Assembly (NCBI RefSeq): GCF_900112525.1
Contig: NZ_FOMD01000002.1
Location: 682,001-746,000 of the forward strand
From: Klenkia taihuensis
Lineage (GTDB): Bacteria; Actinomycetota; Actinomycetes; Mycobacteriales; Geodermatophilaceae
Direction of reading: 5' to 3'
DNA: 64,000 bases
The notes under the pieces are model-generated. The model did not search any database and was not told the origin of the DNA. It saw nothing but the letters and a program-made list of their open reading frames with translations. The translations under genes and the position numbers were made by a program. Below are positions 34,301 to 43,500 of the stretch, in pieces. Each line of letters starts with the position of its first letter. Within the stretch, counting starts at the first letter, position 1.

Positions 34301-34993
34301 TCAGCGGTCCAGCTCGCGCTCCAGGTAGTCCAGGTCCTGCCGCAGCAGCGCCAGCGCCCGCTGCGGCCCGGTGCCGGTGACCTGCCGGTCGCCGGCCTCG
34401 GCCAGCGACGCGGCCGCCATGTCGGCGAGCTGGCCGGCGACCGCGTCGTCGCCGTGGCCGGGACGGTGCCACCAGGCGACCCAGTTGCACATGCCGATGA
34501 TGCCCAGCGCGGCGACCCGGGCGTCGGTCGGGCGCAGCTGACCGGCCTGCACGCCCTGCTCGATCACCTCGGTGAACTCGCGCAGGACCCGGCGCCGGCC
34601 GCGGCGGTACACGTCGGCGAGCTCGGCGGGCAGCTCGGCCTCGGACCGGATCAGCAGCCGGAACCGTTCCGGGTTGCGCGTCTGGTTGCGCGCCACCGCG
34701 AAGGCCATGTCGCGCAGCCGGCGCAGCGGGGGGACGGAGGTGTCGGCGTTGATGCGGCCGAGCTCGTCGGCCGGGCCCTCGGTGAGCTCCTCGACCAGGC
34801 GGGAGAGCAGGTCGTCCTTGCTGCGGACGTAGTGGTAGAGCGCGGGCCGGGTCAGGCCGGCGGCCTCGGCGATGTCCTGCAGGCTGGTGGCGGCGAACCC
34901 GCGCTCGGCGAACAGCCGGGTCGCGTGCTCGAGGATCTGCGCCTCGACCAGGTCCCGGCGTGCGCTGGGCCTGGGGGTCGAGCTCGTGGTCAT
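34301..34993 (-). CDS. TetR-family transcriptional regulator
   Basis: 230 aa. Canonical N-terminal HTH (LVEAQILEHATRLFAERGFAATSLQDIAEAAGLTRPALYHYVRSKDDLL) and an all-helical ligand domain. It sits in the middle of the catabolic cluster, convergent with the isomerase operon and downstream of hyuAB but separated from it by a strong terminator. It is a candidate for the regulator that binds the shared GTCGAA/TTCGAC operators, although no such site is seen in front of its own gene. Confidence 0.9.
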   Translation of the reverse strand: MTTSSTPRPSARRDLVEAQILEHATRLFAERGFAATSLQDIAEAAGLTRPALYHYVRSKDDLLSRLVEELTEGPADELGRINADTSVPPLRRLRDMAFAVARNQTRNPERFRLLIRSEAELPAELADVYRRGRRRVLREFTEVIEQGVQAGQLRPTDARVAALGIIGMCNWVAWWHRPGHGDDAVAGQLADMAAASLAEAGDRQVTGTGPQRALALLRQDLDYLERELDR

Positions 34994-35048
34994 CGGGGCC
35001 TTCCGCCGGTGGCTGGTCACGGACTCTAGTCCCGGGCCGGACGGCGCA

Positions 35049-35088
35049 CCGCCGCGCAGGGACCGGGTGGACGGTCCCTGCGCGGCGG
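35049..35088 (-). terminator. Terminator of the hyuAB-like operon
   Basis: Perfect 16-bp stem (35049-35064 with 35073-35088) and an 8-nt loop, 12 nt after the HyuB stop on the minus strand. No T-tract. Confidence 0.85.
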
Positions 35089-35100
35089 CGTCCGTGCTGC

Positions 35101-37425
35101 TCAGGCCCCGGTCGGGGCCGCCGCCAGCAGCCGGTGCAGTGCGAGCGCGTGGTCCTCGTGCGCCGCGGGGACCACGCCGGAGTAGATCGCGGTGGCGCAG
35201 CCCGGGCAGCTGAGCTGCCGGAACACCACCTCGTCGTCGACGTAGAGCGCCGGGTCGGAGGTGACCTGGGGCCCCGCGGCGGACGAGGGGCCGTCGAAGT
35301 GCGCCAGCGACAGCCGCGAGTCCGCCCGCGCGTCGCCGAGCACCCGGCCGCAGTGCCCGCAGCCCACGACGGGGGCCCCGTCGTGCTGGCCCTCCACGAG
35401 GTTGTCGTCGAGCCGGCGTGCCGTGGTCAGGTCGATCGACGGGGCGTCGCCGACCGACGAGCTCCGGTCGCGGCGCTCCTGCCGCATGCGGTCCCGCAGC
35501 TGGTCGGTGGCCGCGTCGTCCACCTGGCCGTCACGGAGGACGACGCCGTAGACCCGCCGGGCGCCGTCCTCGGTCACCTTGAACTCGGCCAGGTCCCGGG
35601 CGACGGCCGCCGGGTCGCGCAGGAGCGGGTCGCCGTAGCCCCCGCCGCCCTGCCAGTGCATGTAGAAGACGTCCCCGGGCGCGAGGTAGGACTCGGCGTA
35701 GCAGGCGCCGAACTCCTGCTCCCCGCCCACCTGCTCCAGGTCCCCGGGCAGCTCGCCCCGCTCCAGCCGGGCCGCCATGTCCGCTCCCCGGGCGAGCACC
35801 TCGACACCGGTGTTGCCCGGGTACCCGCCGGCGAGGCCGTTGTTCTGGGCCACGGACTTGCCGGCCGAGGCGAGCACCAGGCCCATCGGCACGCTCGTGC
35901 CGTACGGCGTGACGGCCAGCGAGGCGCTGACGCCTCCGCGGTGCCGACCGGGGCCGCCGGAGTCGGGCTCCTCCCGGCGCCACAGCGTCAGGAGGGGGTA
36001 CAGGTACTCGGTCATCTCGGTGTCGGGGATGCGGCCCATCGGGATGCAGAACAGGCCCCCGGTGTCCATGCCGTCCGCCGCCGGACGCGCACCGTACCCA
36101 CCCGCCATCGGCTCCATGAGCAGGTTGAGGAAGGGCACGGGCTGGGCGCCGCGCTCGTCGAGCCCGGCGATGACGGCCGTGTCCCAGGTGCCGCAGCAGG
36201 TGGCCTGCACGCTGCGCTCCTGGTCCACCGAGCGGTCCAGCATCTGGGACAGGCACTCGGCCACCAGCGAGCCGGTCAACCAGGCCGGGCCGATCGGCCC
36301 CCGGCTGACCGCGGCCGGGAAGGTGGCGTTGTTGATGGTCCCCTCCTCGGCCACCAGGTCGAAGCACCGCATGAGCCCGCCGGCCGACCACGGGATGTTG
36401 CCCGCCAAGATCGGCAGGACCGCGGAGATGACGCCGCCGCGCATCCCGGCGTAGGTGCAGTTGATGACGCCCGACTGCGGGTCGGTGCCGGTGAAGTCGA
36501 AGGTCAGGTGGTCGTCCTGCTTGCTCATGGCCACCGTGATCTTGTGCAGCGCCCGGTCGCCGGAGTGCGACTGGTCCTGGTAGCCGGTGGCCTTCCAGGT
36601 GCCGTCGGGCAGTGCCCGCAGCTTGTCCCGCAGCCGCGACTCGGCGTCGGCCATCATCCGCTTCATCACGGCCTTGACCGTGTCGGCGCCGTACTGCTCG
36701 ATGACGCTGAGCAGCCGCTGCCGACCGATGCTGTTGGCCCCGATCTTGGCGCGCAGGTCCAGCCCGACGAGCATCGGCACGCGCGAGCGGCGGACCCACA
36801 GGTCGGCCACGTCGTCCTGCAGCTCGAAGCCGCGGACCACCTTGACCGGCGGGGTGGGCAGCGCCTCGGAGAACACGTCGGTCGCGCCCGGGGAGAAGGA
36901 GCCCAGGCCCACGCCGCCGAGGTCGGGCTCGTGGGCGATGGCGCTGGTCCAGGCGAAGAGCTCGCCCTCGACGAAGACCGGCTGGAACACGATGACGTCG
37001 TTCTGGTGCAGACCGCCCCCGACCCAGGGGTCGTTGCACAGGAACATGTCGCCCTCGGCGATGCCCGGGTTGGTCGACCGGTGCTTCAGCGTCCAGTAGA
37101 CGGCCAGGTCCACGGCACCGACCAGCATGGTGTTGTACAGCCCGACCTGGACCTCCTGCCCCAGCTCGTCGCTGATGGCGAAGTCGAAGTCGTTGGCGTC
37201 GGTGACGATGGGCGAGCCCGACATCCGCTTGAGCGCCTCGCCCATCTCGTCGGTGACGGACCACAGACGGTGCCGGATGACCTCGTAGGTCAGCGGGTCC
37301 AGCCCGTCGATCTGCTCCTGGGTGACCGTGTGCACCGGCAGGGTGCCCGGCAGCGAGGCGGCGAGCTCGGCGGGGTCGACCGGCCGGCTGCTGAACCGCT
37401 CCGACCCGGGGATGGGCATGCTCAT
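35101..37425 (-). CDS. HyuB/AcxB-type subunit of an ATP-dependent hydantoinase/ketone carboxylase, with zinc-binding tail
   Basis: 774 aa. The main part is the hydantoinase B/oxoprolinase fold (DPLTYEVIRHRLWSVTDEM, GDMFLCNDPWVGGGLHQNDV, GGGGYGDPL). The last 90 residues hold two CxxC pairs (C689/C692 and C740/C743), reminiscent of the separate zinc gamma subunit of acetone carboxylase. Members of this superfamily hydrolyse hydantoins or 5-oxoproline, or carboxylate acetone and acetophenone using ATP. The tail and the linked thiolase and CoA ligases favour a ketone carboxylase. ATG 37425 overlaps the HyuA stop (ATGA); in-frame ATG 37419 is possible. Confidence 0.85.
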   Translation of the reverse strand: MSMPIPGSERFSSRPVDPAELAASLPGTLPVHTVTQEQIDGLDPLTYEVIRHRLWSVTDEMGEALKRMSGSPIVTDANDFDFAISDELGQEVQVGLYNTMLVGAVDLAVYWTLKHRSTNPGIAEGDMFLCNDPWVGGGLHQNDVIVFQPVFVEGELFAWTSAIAHEPDLGGVGLGSFSPGATDVFSEALPTPPVKVVRGFELQDDVADLWVRRSRVPMLVGLDLRAKIGANSIGRQRLLSVIEQYGADTVKAVMKRMMADAESRLRDKLRALPDGTWKATGYQDQSHSGDRALHKITVAMSKQDDHLTFDFTGTDPQSGVINCTYAGMRGGVISAVLPILAGNIPWSAGGLMRCFDLVAEEGTINNATFPAAVSRGPIGPAWLTGSLVAECLSQMLDRSVDQERSVQATCCGTWDTAVIAGLDERGAQPVPFLNLLMEPMAGGYGARPAADGMDTGGLFCIPMGRIPDTEMTEYLYPLLTLWRREEPDSGGPGRHRGGVSASLAVTPYGTSVPMGLVLASAGKSVAQNNGLAGGYPGNTGVEVLARGADMAARLERGELPGDLEQVGGEQEFGACYAESYLAPGDVFYMHWQGGGGYGDPLLRDPAAVARDLAEFKVTEDGARRVYGVVLRDGQVDDAATDQLRDRMRQERRDRSSSVGDAPSIDLTTARRLDDNLVEGQHDGAPVVGCGHCGRVLGDARADSRLSLAHFDGPSSAAGPQVTSDPALYVDDEVVFRQLSCPGCATAIYSGVVPAAHEDHALALHRLLAAAPTGA

Positions 37426-39533
37426 CGGGAGGTCTCCTTGCGGGGGGTGATGGTCAGGTTGCCGAGCTGGTCGACGGTGCCGGTGGTCGAGGCGGGGACG
37501 ACGACGGTCGTCGTGGGGACCTCGACGACGGCCGGCCCCTGGAGGACGTGGCCGGCCCGCAGCGTGCGGTAGTCGTAGACGGGGGTGTCGACGAAGCCGG
37601 CACCGTCGGCCAGGTTGACCGGCCGGTGGGCGATCGGCGAGGGCCCGTCGTCCTCGGCCGCGGCGAGCTCGGGCAGCCGCGGGGAGAAGGGCAGGACGCC
37701 GGTGCCCCGGACCCGGTAGGTGATGGCCTGGATGCCGGCGGCGGCGAACCCGGTACCGGCGCCGAACAGGTCGGCGTAGCGCTGCTCGAACGCAGCGCCG
37801 GTGGCGGCGACGACGCCCTCGTCGACCGGGCCGGCCGGCACGGGCACGGCCAGCTCGGCCAGCTGCATGGAGAAGCGCATGTCGATCTCGCGCTCGGTGT
37901 CCACCGAGGTGTACTGCACGCCCTGGCGCTCCAGCGACTCGCGCACCCGGGTCTCCAGCTCGGCGAAGTTCTTCTCCACCTGGACCGGGTCCAGCGGCAT
38001 CGCGGCCGGGTCTGAGAGCTCCGCGGCCACCACGATGTCGGAGGACGCGAGGCCGTAGGCGGAGAACGCGGAGGCGACCTGCCCCAGGGGGACGACGACC
38101 TCGCCGACGCCGACCTCGGCGGCGTAGGCACCGCAGTGGGCGGGGCCGGCACCGCCGAAGGCGTAGAGCACGAAGTCGCGGGGGTCGTGGCCGGCCTCGA
38201 CGACGGTCTTGCGCAGCAGGTCGCCGGTCTGGGCGTTCTGCACCGCGTAGATGGCTGCCGCGGCGTCCTCGACGCTCAGACCCAGCGGGTCGGCGATGCG
38301 GGTGCGGATCGCCTCCCGGGCCTTGTCCAGCGACAGGGGCTTGCGCCCACCCAGCAGGCCGCGCTCGGGCAGGATGCCCAGCACCAGGTTGGCGTCGGTG
38401 TTGGTGGGCTCGGTGCCGCCCTGGTCGTAGCAGGCCGGGCCGGGGACGGCCTGGGCGCTGTGCGGGCCGATCTGCAGGTTGCCGCCGGCGTCGAGCCAGG
38501 CGATCGCGCCGCCGCCGGAGCCGATGGCGTGCACCTTGAGGGTGGGCACGTTGACCGGGTGGTGGTTGATGACCGTGGTGGTCTCGCGCACCGGTTCGCC
38601 GTCCACGATCAGCCCCACGAGGAACGTGGTGCCGCCGACGTCGGTGGAGATGATGTTGCGGTGGCCGAGCTGCTCGCCCAGGGCCACCGAGCCGATGACC
38701 CCACCGGTGAGCACCGACCCCACAGTGCTGATGGCGGTGGCCGGGGCCTGCCGGGCCGCCACGGCGCCGCCGTTGCTCTGCATCACCAGCAGCGGGCCGG
38801 TCAGGCCCCGGCTGCGCAGGCCGTCCTCCAGGGTGCCCAGGTAGTCGCGCAGGCCCGGGCCGATCTGGGTGCTCATGATGGTGGTGGCGTTCCGGGCGAA
38901 CTCGCGGATCCGCGGGCTGACCTCGCTGGACAGCGACACGAAGACGTCGGGGTCGATCTCGTGCACCAGCTCGCGCAGCCGCTGCTCGTGGACGGGGTTG
39001 CGGAAGGACCACAGCAGCGAGACCGCGATGGCGCGCAGCCCGTCGTCCAGCAGGGTCCGGATGGCCTGGCGGGCGTGCTCCTCGTCCAGGGGGACGACGA
39101 CGGTGCCGTCGCGGTCGATCCGCTCCCGCACCTCCAGGGCGTGCCGCTTGGGCAGCAGGCCGTGGGTCTTGGTCTGGCCCAGCACGTGCTGCAGCTCGTG
39201 CGGCGAGCTGCCCAGGTACCGGCCCTCGACGTTCATGATGTAGATCGAGTCGCGGTGCCCGACCGTGGTGAGGAAGCCGACCGGCGGGACGTTCCCCATG
39301 ACCAGGGCGTTGAGCGACGAGGTCGTGCCGTGCGCGATGTGGTGGGTGTCGGCGAGGACGTCCTCCAGGGGCCGGCCCAGCTGGTCGGCCAGCAGACCGA
39401 GGACGTCGAGGACGCCGCGGGAGTAGTCCGGAGGGGTGGACGGCGTCTTGGCCGCGAGGATCGTCCCCGCGTCGTCGTCGAGAACCGCGTCGGTGAACGT
39501 CCCTCCGACGTCCACCCCGATCACGTACGCCAC
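37422..39533 (-). CDS. HyuA/AcxA-type ATP-binding subunit of hydantoinase/ketone carboxylase
   Basis: 703 aa. N-terminal VIGVDVGGTFTDAV phosphate-binding strand of the ASKHA fold, HGTTSSLNAL, STDVGGTT, GPACYDQGGTEPTNTDANLVLG and YAFGGAGPAHC are hallmark HyuA segments. It would use ATP to activate the carbonyl substrate or bicarbonate for the partner subunit. GTG 39533 is chosen because GAAGGAG lies 6 nt upstream; a longer in-frame start at 39593 would overlap the promoter. First gene of the operon, under a promoter carrying the shared operator. Confidence 0.88.
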   Translation of the reverse strand: MAYVIGVDVGGTFTDAVLDDDAGTILAAKTPSTPPDYSRGVLDVLGLLADQLGRPLEDVLADTHHIAHGTTSSLNALVMGNVPPVGFLTTVGHRDSIYIMNVEGRYLGSSPHELQHVLGQTKTHGLLPKRHALEVRERIDRDGTVVVPLDEEHARQAIRTLLDDGLRAIAVSLLWSFRNPVHEQRLRELVHEIDPDVFVSLSSEVSPRIREFARNATTIMSTQIGPGLRDYLGTLEDGLRSRGLTGPLLVMQSNGGAVAARQAPATAISTVGSVLTGGVIGSVALGEQLGHRNIISTDVGGTTFLVGLIVDGEPVRETTTVINHHPVNVPTLKVHAIGSGGGAIAWLDAGGNLQIGPHSAQAVPGPACYDQGGTEPTNTDANLVLGILPERGLLGGRKPLSLDKAREAIRTRIADPLGLSVEDAAAAIYAVQNAQTGDLLRKTVVEAGHDPRDFVLYAFGGAGPAHCGAYAAEVGVGEVVVPLGQVASAFSAYGLASSDIVVAAELSDPAAMPLDPVQVEKNFAELETRVRESLERQGVQYTSVDTEREIDMRFSMQLAELAVPVPAGPVDEGVVAATGAAFEQRYADLFGAGTGFAAAGIQAITYRVRGTGVLPFSPRLPELAAAEDDGPSPIAHRPVNLADGAGFVDTPVYDYRTLRAGHVLQGPAVVEVPTTTVVVPASTTGTVDQLGNLTITPRKETSR

Positions 39534-39593
39534 GGTGCGCTCCTTCGCGTCGATGCCCGTCCGGCCTTCGCTGGCCGATCCGTTGACATGCAC

Positions 39594-39626
39594 GTAGATT
39601 TTTCGACGTTGCCTTCGTCACGTCAA
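39594..39626 (-). promoter_or_regulatory. hyuA promoter with shared-type operator
   Basis: Minus-strand TTGACG -35 (39626-39621), 17 nt, AAAAAT -10 (39603-39598). The -10 is covered by GTAGATTTTTCGAC (39594-39607, plus strand), which matches 11 of 14 positions of the palindrome at 29510-29523. The divergent hydrolase gene starts 12 nt from the -35, so both could be controlled. Confidence 0.65.
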
Positions 39627-39637
39627 GGGGGTGCCGC

Positions 39638-40528
39638 ATGACCGTCCCGACCGACGACGCCGGTCCCGAGCACAGCCACCTGGCCGCCGCGGCGGCGGCC
39701 TTCGGGGTGCCTGTCGAACGGTTCGAGCTCGCCCGCCTGCAGGCACGGAACGGGCTCTCCGCCCTGCGCTACGGCACCGGCCGACCCGCCGTGGCCCTCC
39801 TGCACGGGGGCGGCCAGAACGCCCACACCTGGGACGTCACCATGGCCGCCGCGGGCCTGGCCGGCGTGGCGGTGGACCTGCCCGGGCACGGCCGCTCGCC
39901 GTGGACGACCGACCACGACCACTCGCCCCGGCGCCTGACACCCGCCGTGCGCGGCGCGCTGGCCGAGCTGGTGCCGGACTGCCGCGTCCTCGTCGGGATG
40001 TCCCTGGGGGGCATGGTCGCCGTCGACCTCGCCGCGTCGCTGCCCGACCTGCAGGCGCTGGTCCTGGTGGACGTGGCCCCGGGCTCGGCGGTCCCGCCCG
40101 GCAGCACGGTCGGTGCAGCCCAGCGCTTGGCCCGGGCGCCGCTCGACGTCCTCGTCGAGCAGGTGCACCGCCTGTCCCCCGAGCGGGACCCGGCTCCGCT
40201 CCGACACGGCATCTGGCACGCGACCCGCGACGCCGGCGACGGCGACCGGGCGTGGCGGGCCGACCCGGACGCCCGGGTGGGCTCGTTCGTGGACCTGTGG
40301 CCGCAGACCGAGGCGCTCGCCCCGCGACTGCACCTCGTGCTGGCCGAGCACGGGTCGTTCGTCCCACCCGCCGACCTCACCCGGCTCGGCCGGGTGGTGC
40401 GGCCGGGCCGGGTGCACCGGCTCGCCGGGGCGACGCACTCGGTGCAGAGCACGCGACCCCGGGCCCTGGCCGACGTCCTGGTGCAGGTCGCCGCCGAGGC
40501 CGGCGCCCGGCCGGGGACGCCGGCCTGA
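39638..40528 (+). CDS. Alpha/beta hydrolase
   Basis: 296 aa, typical length. LLHGGGQNAHTWD oxyanion loop, VDLPGHGRS, nucleophile elbow GMSLGGM and a C-terminal GATHSVQ His are visible. ATG 39638 follows AAGGGGG. Divergent from hyuA with 104 nt between start codons and probably co-regulated. It may hydrolyse an intermediate of the same pathway (lactone, thioester or beta-keto acid); N-formylmaleamate deformylase NicD is one family relative that would fit maleate formation, but evidence is thin. Confidence 0.83.
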   Translation: MTVPTDDAGPEHSHLAAAAAAFGVPVERFELARLQARNGLSALRYGTGRPAVALLHGGGQNAHTWDVTMAAAGLAGVAVDLPGHGRSPWTTDHDHSPRRLTPAVRGALAELVPDCRVLVGMSLGGMVAVDLAASLPDLQALVLVDVAPGSAVPPGSTVGAAQRLARAPLDVLVEQVHRLSPERDPAPLRHGIWHATRDAGDGDRAWRADPDARVGSFVDLWPQTEALAPRLHLVLAEHGSFVPPADLTRLGRVVRPGRVHRLAGATHSVQSTRPRALADVLVQVAAEAGARPGTPA

Positions 40529-40539
40529 TCCGACCTCGG

Positions 40540-40701
40540 TCAGGCCTCGTTCTGCACGCTGGCGCGGTCGATGACCGCCTCGGTCAGCGCCACGTCGAAG
40601 CGCTGGGCGATCGCCTGGAGCTCGTCGGCGGACGACCCGTCGCCGGACCTGGCCTCGACGAAGTCGGCGATGAGCTCCAGCAGGTCCCGGGACGTCGTCA
40701 T
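40540..40701 (-). CDS. Small predicted protein
   Basis: 53 aa from ATG 40701, reading TTSRDLLELIADFVEARS then DELQAIAQRFDVALTEAVID: an acidic, mainly helical chain with no Cys. No clear ribosome site. It is convergent with the hydrolase gene, and a GTCG...TTCGAC operator-like site stands 43 nt upstream, which is the best argument that it is expressed. No family recognised; it might be a small partner protein of the HyuAB-type enzyme. Confidence 0.5.
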   Translation of the reverse strand: MTTSRDLLELIADFVEARSGDGSSADELQAIAQRFDVALTEAVIDRASVQNEA

Positions 40702-40743
40702 GCCAGCACTGTCACCCACCCGCGCGCCGCTGTCCACACCTGT

Positions 40744-40757
40744 GTCGGGAATTCGAC
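40744..40757. promoter_or_regulatory. Operator-like site, shared type
   Basis: GTCGGGAATTCGAC, matching 10 of 14 positions of the palindrome at 29510-29523 with the outer GTCG/CGAC arms intact. A further GTCGAA half-site lies close by on the other strand. Located between the small ORF at 40540 and the SDR gene end. The core promoter here is not clear. Confidence 0.5.
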
Positions 40758-40770
40758 AGACCCTTCGACA

Positions 40771-41520
40771 TCACATCGACAGCCCGCCGTCGACCGGGAG
40801 CACGACGCCGGTGATGTACCCGGCCTCGGCGGAGGCGAGGAACGCGACGGCGGCGGCCATCTCGTCCGGCCGGCCGAAGCGGCCCACCGGGATGGCCTCC
40901 TCGGTCCGGGCCCGCACCTCCTCGGGGATCGACGCGACCATCCGGGTGTCGGCGTTCGGGGAGATCGCGTTGACCGTCACCCCGAACCCGGCCAGCTCCT
41001 TGGCCACGGTCTTGGTGAAGCCGATGACCCCGGCCTTGGCCGCGGCGTAGTTGGCCTGGCCGACGTTGCCGTGCAGCCCGGTGTAGGAGGTGACGTTGAC
41101 GATCCGCCCGTACTGCTGCGCGCGGAAGGCCGGGATGCAGGCCTGCACCAGGTGGAAGGTGCCCGTGAGGTGCACGGCGAGCACGGTGTCCCAGTCCTCG
41201 ACGGACAGCTTCCACACCCGGCGGTCGCGCAGCACCCCGGCGTTGTTGACCAGGACGTCGACGCGGCCGGTGCGCTCGAGCGCCGCCGCCACCACCCGGT
41301 CCACCTGCGCGCGGTCGGAGATGTCCGCGGCGACCGGGACCGCGCCGATCTCGGCGGCGGCGTGGTGGAGCACGTCCGCGTCGAGGTCGACGGCGACGAC
41401 GGTGGCGCCGGACGCGACGAACAGCGCGGCGGTGCTCAGGCCCACCCCGCGGCCCGCACCGGTGACGACGACGGTCTGGCCGGTGAAGTCGAAGGTGAGG
41501 TTGGCGTCGGGGGCGGTCAC
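40771..41520 (-). CDS. SDR oxidoreductase (FabG-like)
   Basis: 249 aa classical [13 protein letters not shown] cofactor loop, VNNAG, catalytic YAAAK and the terminal [15 protein letters not shown] 41520 overlaps the thiolase stop (GTGA), so the two act in one operon. Likely a 3-hydroxyacyl-CoA/3-ketoacyl-CoA oxidoreductase that feeds the thiolase, or an alcohol dehydrogenase making the ketone for the HyuAB-like enzyme. Confidence 0.87.
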   Translation of the reverse strand: MTAPDANLTFDFTGQTVVVTGAGRGVGLSTAALFVASGATVVAVDLDADVLHHAAAEIGAVPVAADISDRAQVDRVVAAALERTGRVDVLVNNAGVLRDRRVWKLSVEDWDTVLAVHLTGTFHLVQACIPAFRAQQYGRIVNVTSYTGLHGNVGQANYAAAKAGVIGFTKTVAKELAGFGVTVNAISPNADTRMVASIPEEVRARTEEAIPVGRFGRPDEMAAAVAFLASAEAGYITGVVLPVDGGLSM

Positions 41521-42722
41521 GACGCCACCTCGAACAGGCCGGCGGCACCCATGCCGCCGCCGACGCACATGGACACCACGACCCACCGCACGCCGCGTCG
41601 ACGGCCCTCGACCAGCGCGTGCCCGACCAGGCGGGCACCGGTCATGCCGTAGGGGTGACCGAGGGCGATCGCACCGCCGTCGACGTTCATCCGCTCCGGG
41701 TCGATGCCCAGGACGTCGCGGCAGTGCACGGCCTGGGAGGCGAAGGCCTCGTTCAGCTCCCACAGGCCGATGTCGTCCACCGACAGCCCGTGCCGGCGCA
41801 GCAGCAGCGGGATCGCGGTGACCGGGCCGATGCCCATCTCCTCCGGGGCGCAGCCGGTGACGGCCATGCCCCGGTAGAAGCCCAGCGGGGCGATCCCGCG
41901 GCGGCCGGCGACACCGGCCTCCATCAGCACGGCCGCGGCGGCGCCGTCGGAGAGCTGGGAGGCGTTGCCCGCGGTCACGCTCGGCACCTCGCTGGCGTCG
42001 CCGGGCGCGAGGACGGGTCGCAGACCGGCCAGGGACTCCGCCGTCGTGGCCCGGATGCCCTCGTCGTGCGCCACCGTCACCTCGCGCGCGCCGACCTCGC
42101 CGGTGCCGCGGTCGGTCACCTGCATCGTGACCGTGATGGGCGCGATCTCCTCGTCGAACCGGCCGGCGTCGCGGGCGGCCGCGGCCCGCGTCTGGGACTG
42201 CAGGCCCATGAGGTCCTGCGCCTCCCGGGTGACCCCGTACCGCTCGGCGACCAGCTCGGCGGTGCGCAGCATCGGCCAGTAGACCCCGGGCACCCGCTCG
42301 GCGAGCCAGGGGTCGGCTGTGCGGTGGGTGTTGCGGTGGGCCTCCTGCACCAGCGAGATGGACTCCACGCCGCCACCGACGACGACGTCCATGCCCTCGT
42401 GCACGACCTGCCGGGCGGCGGCGGCGATGGCCATGAGGCCCGAGGCGCACTGCCGGTCGACCGTCGACCCGGGCACCGTCACGGGCAGGCCGGCCCGCAG
42501 TGCGGCCTGCCGCGCGACGTTGAAGCCGGTGGTGCCCTCCTGCATGGCGCAGCCGAGCAGGACGTCCTCGACCTCGGCCGGGTCGATGCCGGCCCGGCGG
42601 ACGGCGTGCTCGACGGCGTGCCCGGCCAGCTGCTGGCCGGTGGTGTCGTTGAAGGCACCCCGGTAGGCCTTGCCGACGGGGGTGCGGGCGACGGCGACGA
42701 CGGCCGCCTCACGGGTGCTCAT
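41517..42722 (-). CDS. Thiolase (acetyl-CoA C-acyltransferase)
   Basis: 401 aa. Acyl-binding Cys92 (DRQCASG), His356 ([11 protein letters not shown]) and Cys386 (CVGGGMG) complete the thiolase site. Cleaves a 3-ketoacyl-CoA with CoA to acetyl-CoA plus the shortened acyl- or aroyl-CoA. The start ATG lies 8 nt from a palindrome shared with the divergent TetR gene. With a carboxylase and CoA ligase nearby it could finish an acetophenone-like route; ordinary beta-oxidation is the simpler reading. Confidence 0.92.
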   Translation of the reverse strand: MSTREAAVVAVARTPVGKAYRGAFNDTTGQQLAGHAVEHAVRRAGIDPAEVEDVLLGCAMQEGTTGFNVARQAALRAGLPVTVPGSTVDRQCASGLMAIAAAARQVVHEGMDVVVGGGVESISLVQEAHRNTHRTADPWLAERVPGVYWPMLRTAELVAERYGVTREAQDLMGLQSQTRAAAARDAGRFDEEIAPITVTMQVTDRGTGEVGAREVTVAHDEGIRATTAESLAGLRPVLAPGDASEVPSVTAGNASQLSDGAAAAVLMEAGVAGRRGIAPLGFYRGMAVTGCAPEEMGIGPVTAIPLLLRRHGLSVDDIGLWELNEAFASQAVHCRDVLGIDPERMNVDGGAIALGHPYGMTGARLVGHALVEGRRRGVRWVVVSMCVGGGMGAAGLFEVAS

Positions 42723-42730
42723 GCGGCGGC

Positions 42731-42744
42731 ATACTACGGAGTAT
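42731..42744. promoter_or_regulatory. Probable TetR operator between thiolase and tetR genes
   Basis: Inverted repeat ATACT-N4-AGTAT, 8 nt upstream of the thiolase ATG and 66 nt before the divergent TetR ATG. AT-rich against its surroundings. Confidence 0.65.
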
Positions 42745-42809
42745 CACGCCCAGCGGAAGGGGTCCGGCTCACTAGCCTGGGTCTCCCTGTCGACCGACCC
42801 CGAGGACGC

Positions 42810-43454
42810 ATGGACCACGCACAGCCGCCCACCGCTGACCGCCTGCACCTGCCGGCCGGCCAGCTGCGCATCGTCGACGCGGCCGCCGAGGCCTTCATGG
42901 AGCGCGGGTACGACGCCACGAGCATCGACGAGGTCGCGACCCGCATCGGGGCGACGAAGGGTGCGGTCTACTACAGCTACCGCTCCAAGCTCGACCTGTT
43001 CCTGGCCGTCTACGAGCGCGGCATGCTGCTGCTGGCCGACCGCGTCGAGCAGGCACTGACCGCAACCGGTGGGGCCTCCGCGGCCGAGCGGCTGCGCGCC
43101 GTCAGCGTCGCCCACGCCCGCAACATCCTCGACGCGTTCACCTACCACGTGGTGATCCAGAACGGGGTCGAGCACCGGCGGCAGATGGCCCTCAAGGACG
43201 CCGACCGCCGGCGCCTGGCCGAGCTGGACGAGCTGCGCGCGGCGCACGAGGAGCTCGTGCACGCCCTCGTGGTCGCCGGTCAGCAGGACGGTTCCCTGCG
43301 CCCCCTCCCCACCCGGCTGGCCACCCGCACGCTCATCGGCGGCGTCGTCGGGGTCGCGATCTGGTACCGGCCGCGCCCCGACCAGGACGACGCTGCCCGC
43401 GCCGAGCTGGCCGAGCAGGTCGTCGCGGTCCTCCTCGGCGGCCTGCTGCCCTGA
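42810..43454 (+). CDS. TetR-family transcriptional regulator
   Basis: 214 aa. HTH: LRIVDAAAEAFMERGYDATSIDEVATRIGATKGAVYYSYRSKLDLF. The C-terminal domain is helical with YHVVIQNGVEHRRQMALK. Divergent from the thiolase-SDR operon with an ATACT/AGTAT palindrome between, so it most likely represses that operon and itself. It ends 47 nt before a different palindrome that faces the next operon. Ligand probably an acyl-CoA by context. Confidence 0.9.
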   Translation: MDHAQPPTADRLHLPAGQLRIVDAAAEAFMERGYDATSIDEVATRIGATKGAVYYSYRSKLDLFLAVYERGMLLLADRVEQALTATGGASAAERLRAVSVAHARNILDAFTYHVVIQNGVEHRRQMALKDADRRRLAELDELRAAHEELVHALVVAGQQDGSLRPLPTRLATRTLIGGVVGVAIWYRPRPDQDDAARAELAEQVVAVLLGGLLP

Positions 43455-43460
43455 CCGCCG

Positions 43461-43490
43461 CCGGGGGTGCTTGACGGCGCTCGCCCCCGG
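43461..43490 (+). terminator. Hairpin after the TetR gene
   Basis: Seven-bp stem CCGGGGG/CCCCCGG (43461-43467 with 43484-43490) around a 16-nt loop, just after the TetR stop. A modest terminator candidate. Confidence 0.5.
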
Positions 43491-43500
43491 GAGCCATGCT

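Noticed and set aside
35101-39639. Apparent single 1512-codon reading frame covering hyuB and hyuA
   Set aside because: Only the first half carries HyuB sequence; upstream of 37425 the frame is out of register with the HyuA protein and reads as low-complexity Arg/Pro/Ala. Two genes with an ATGA overlap explain it.
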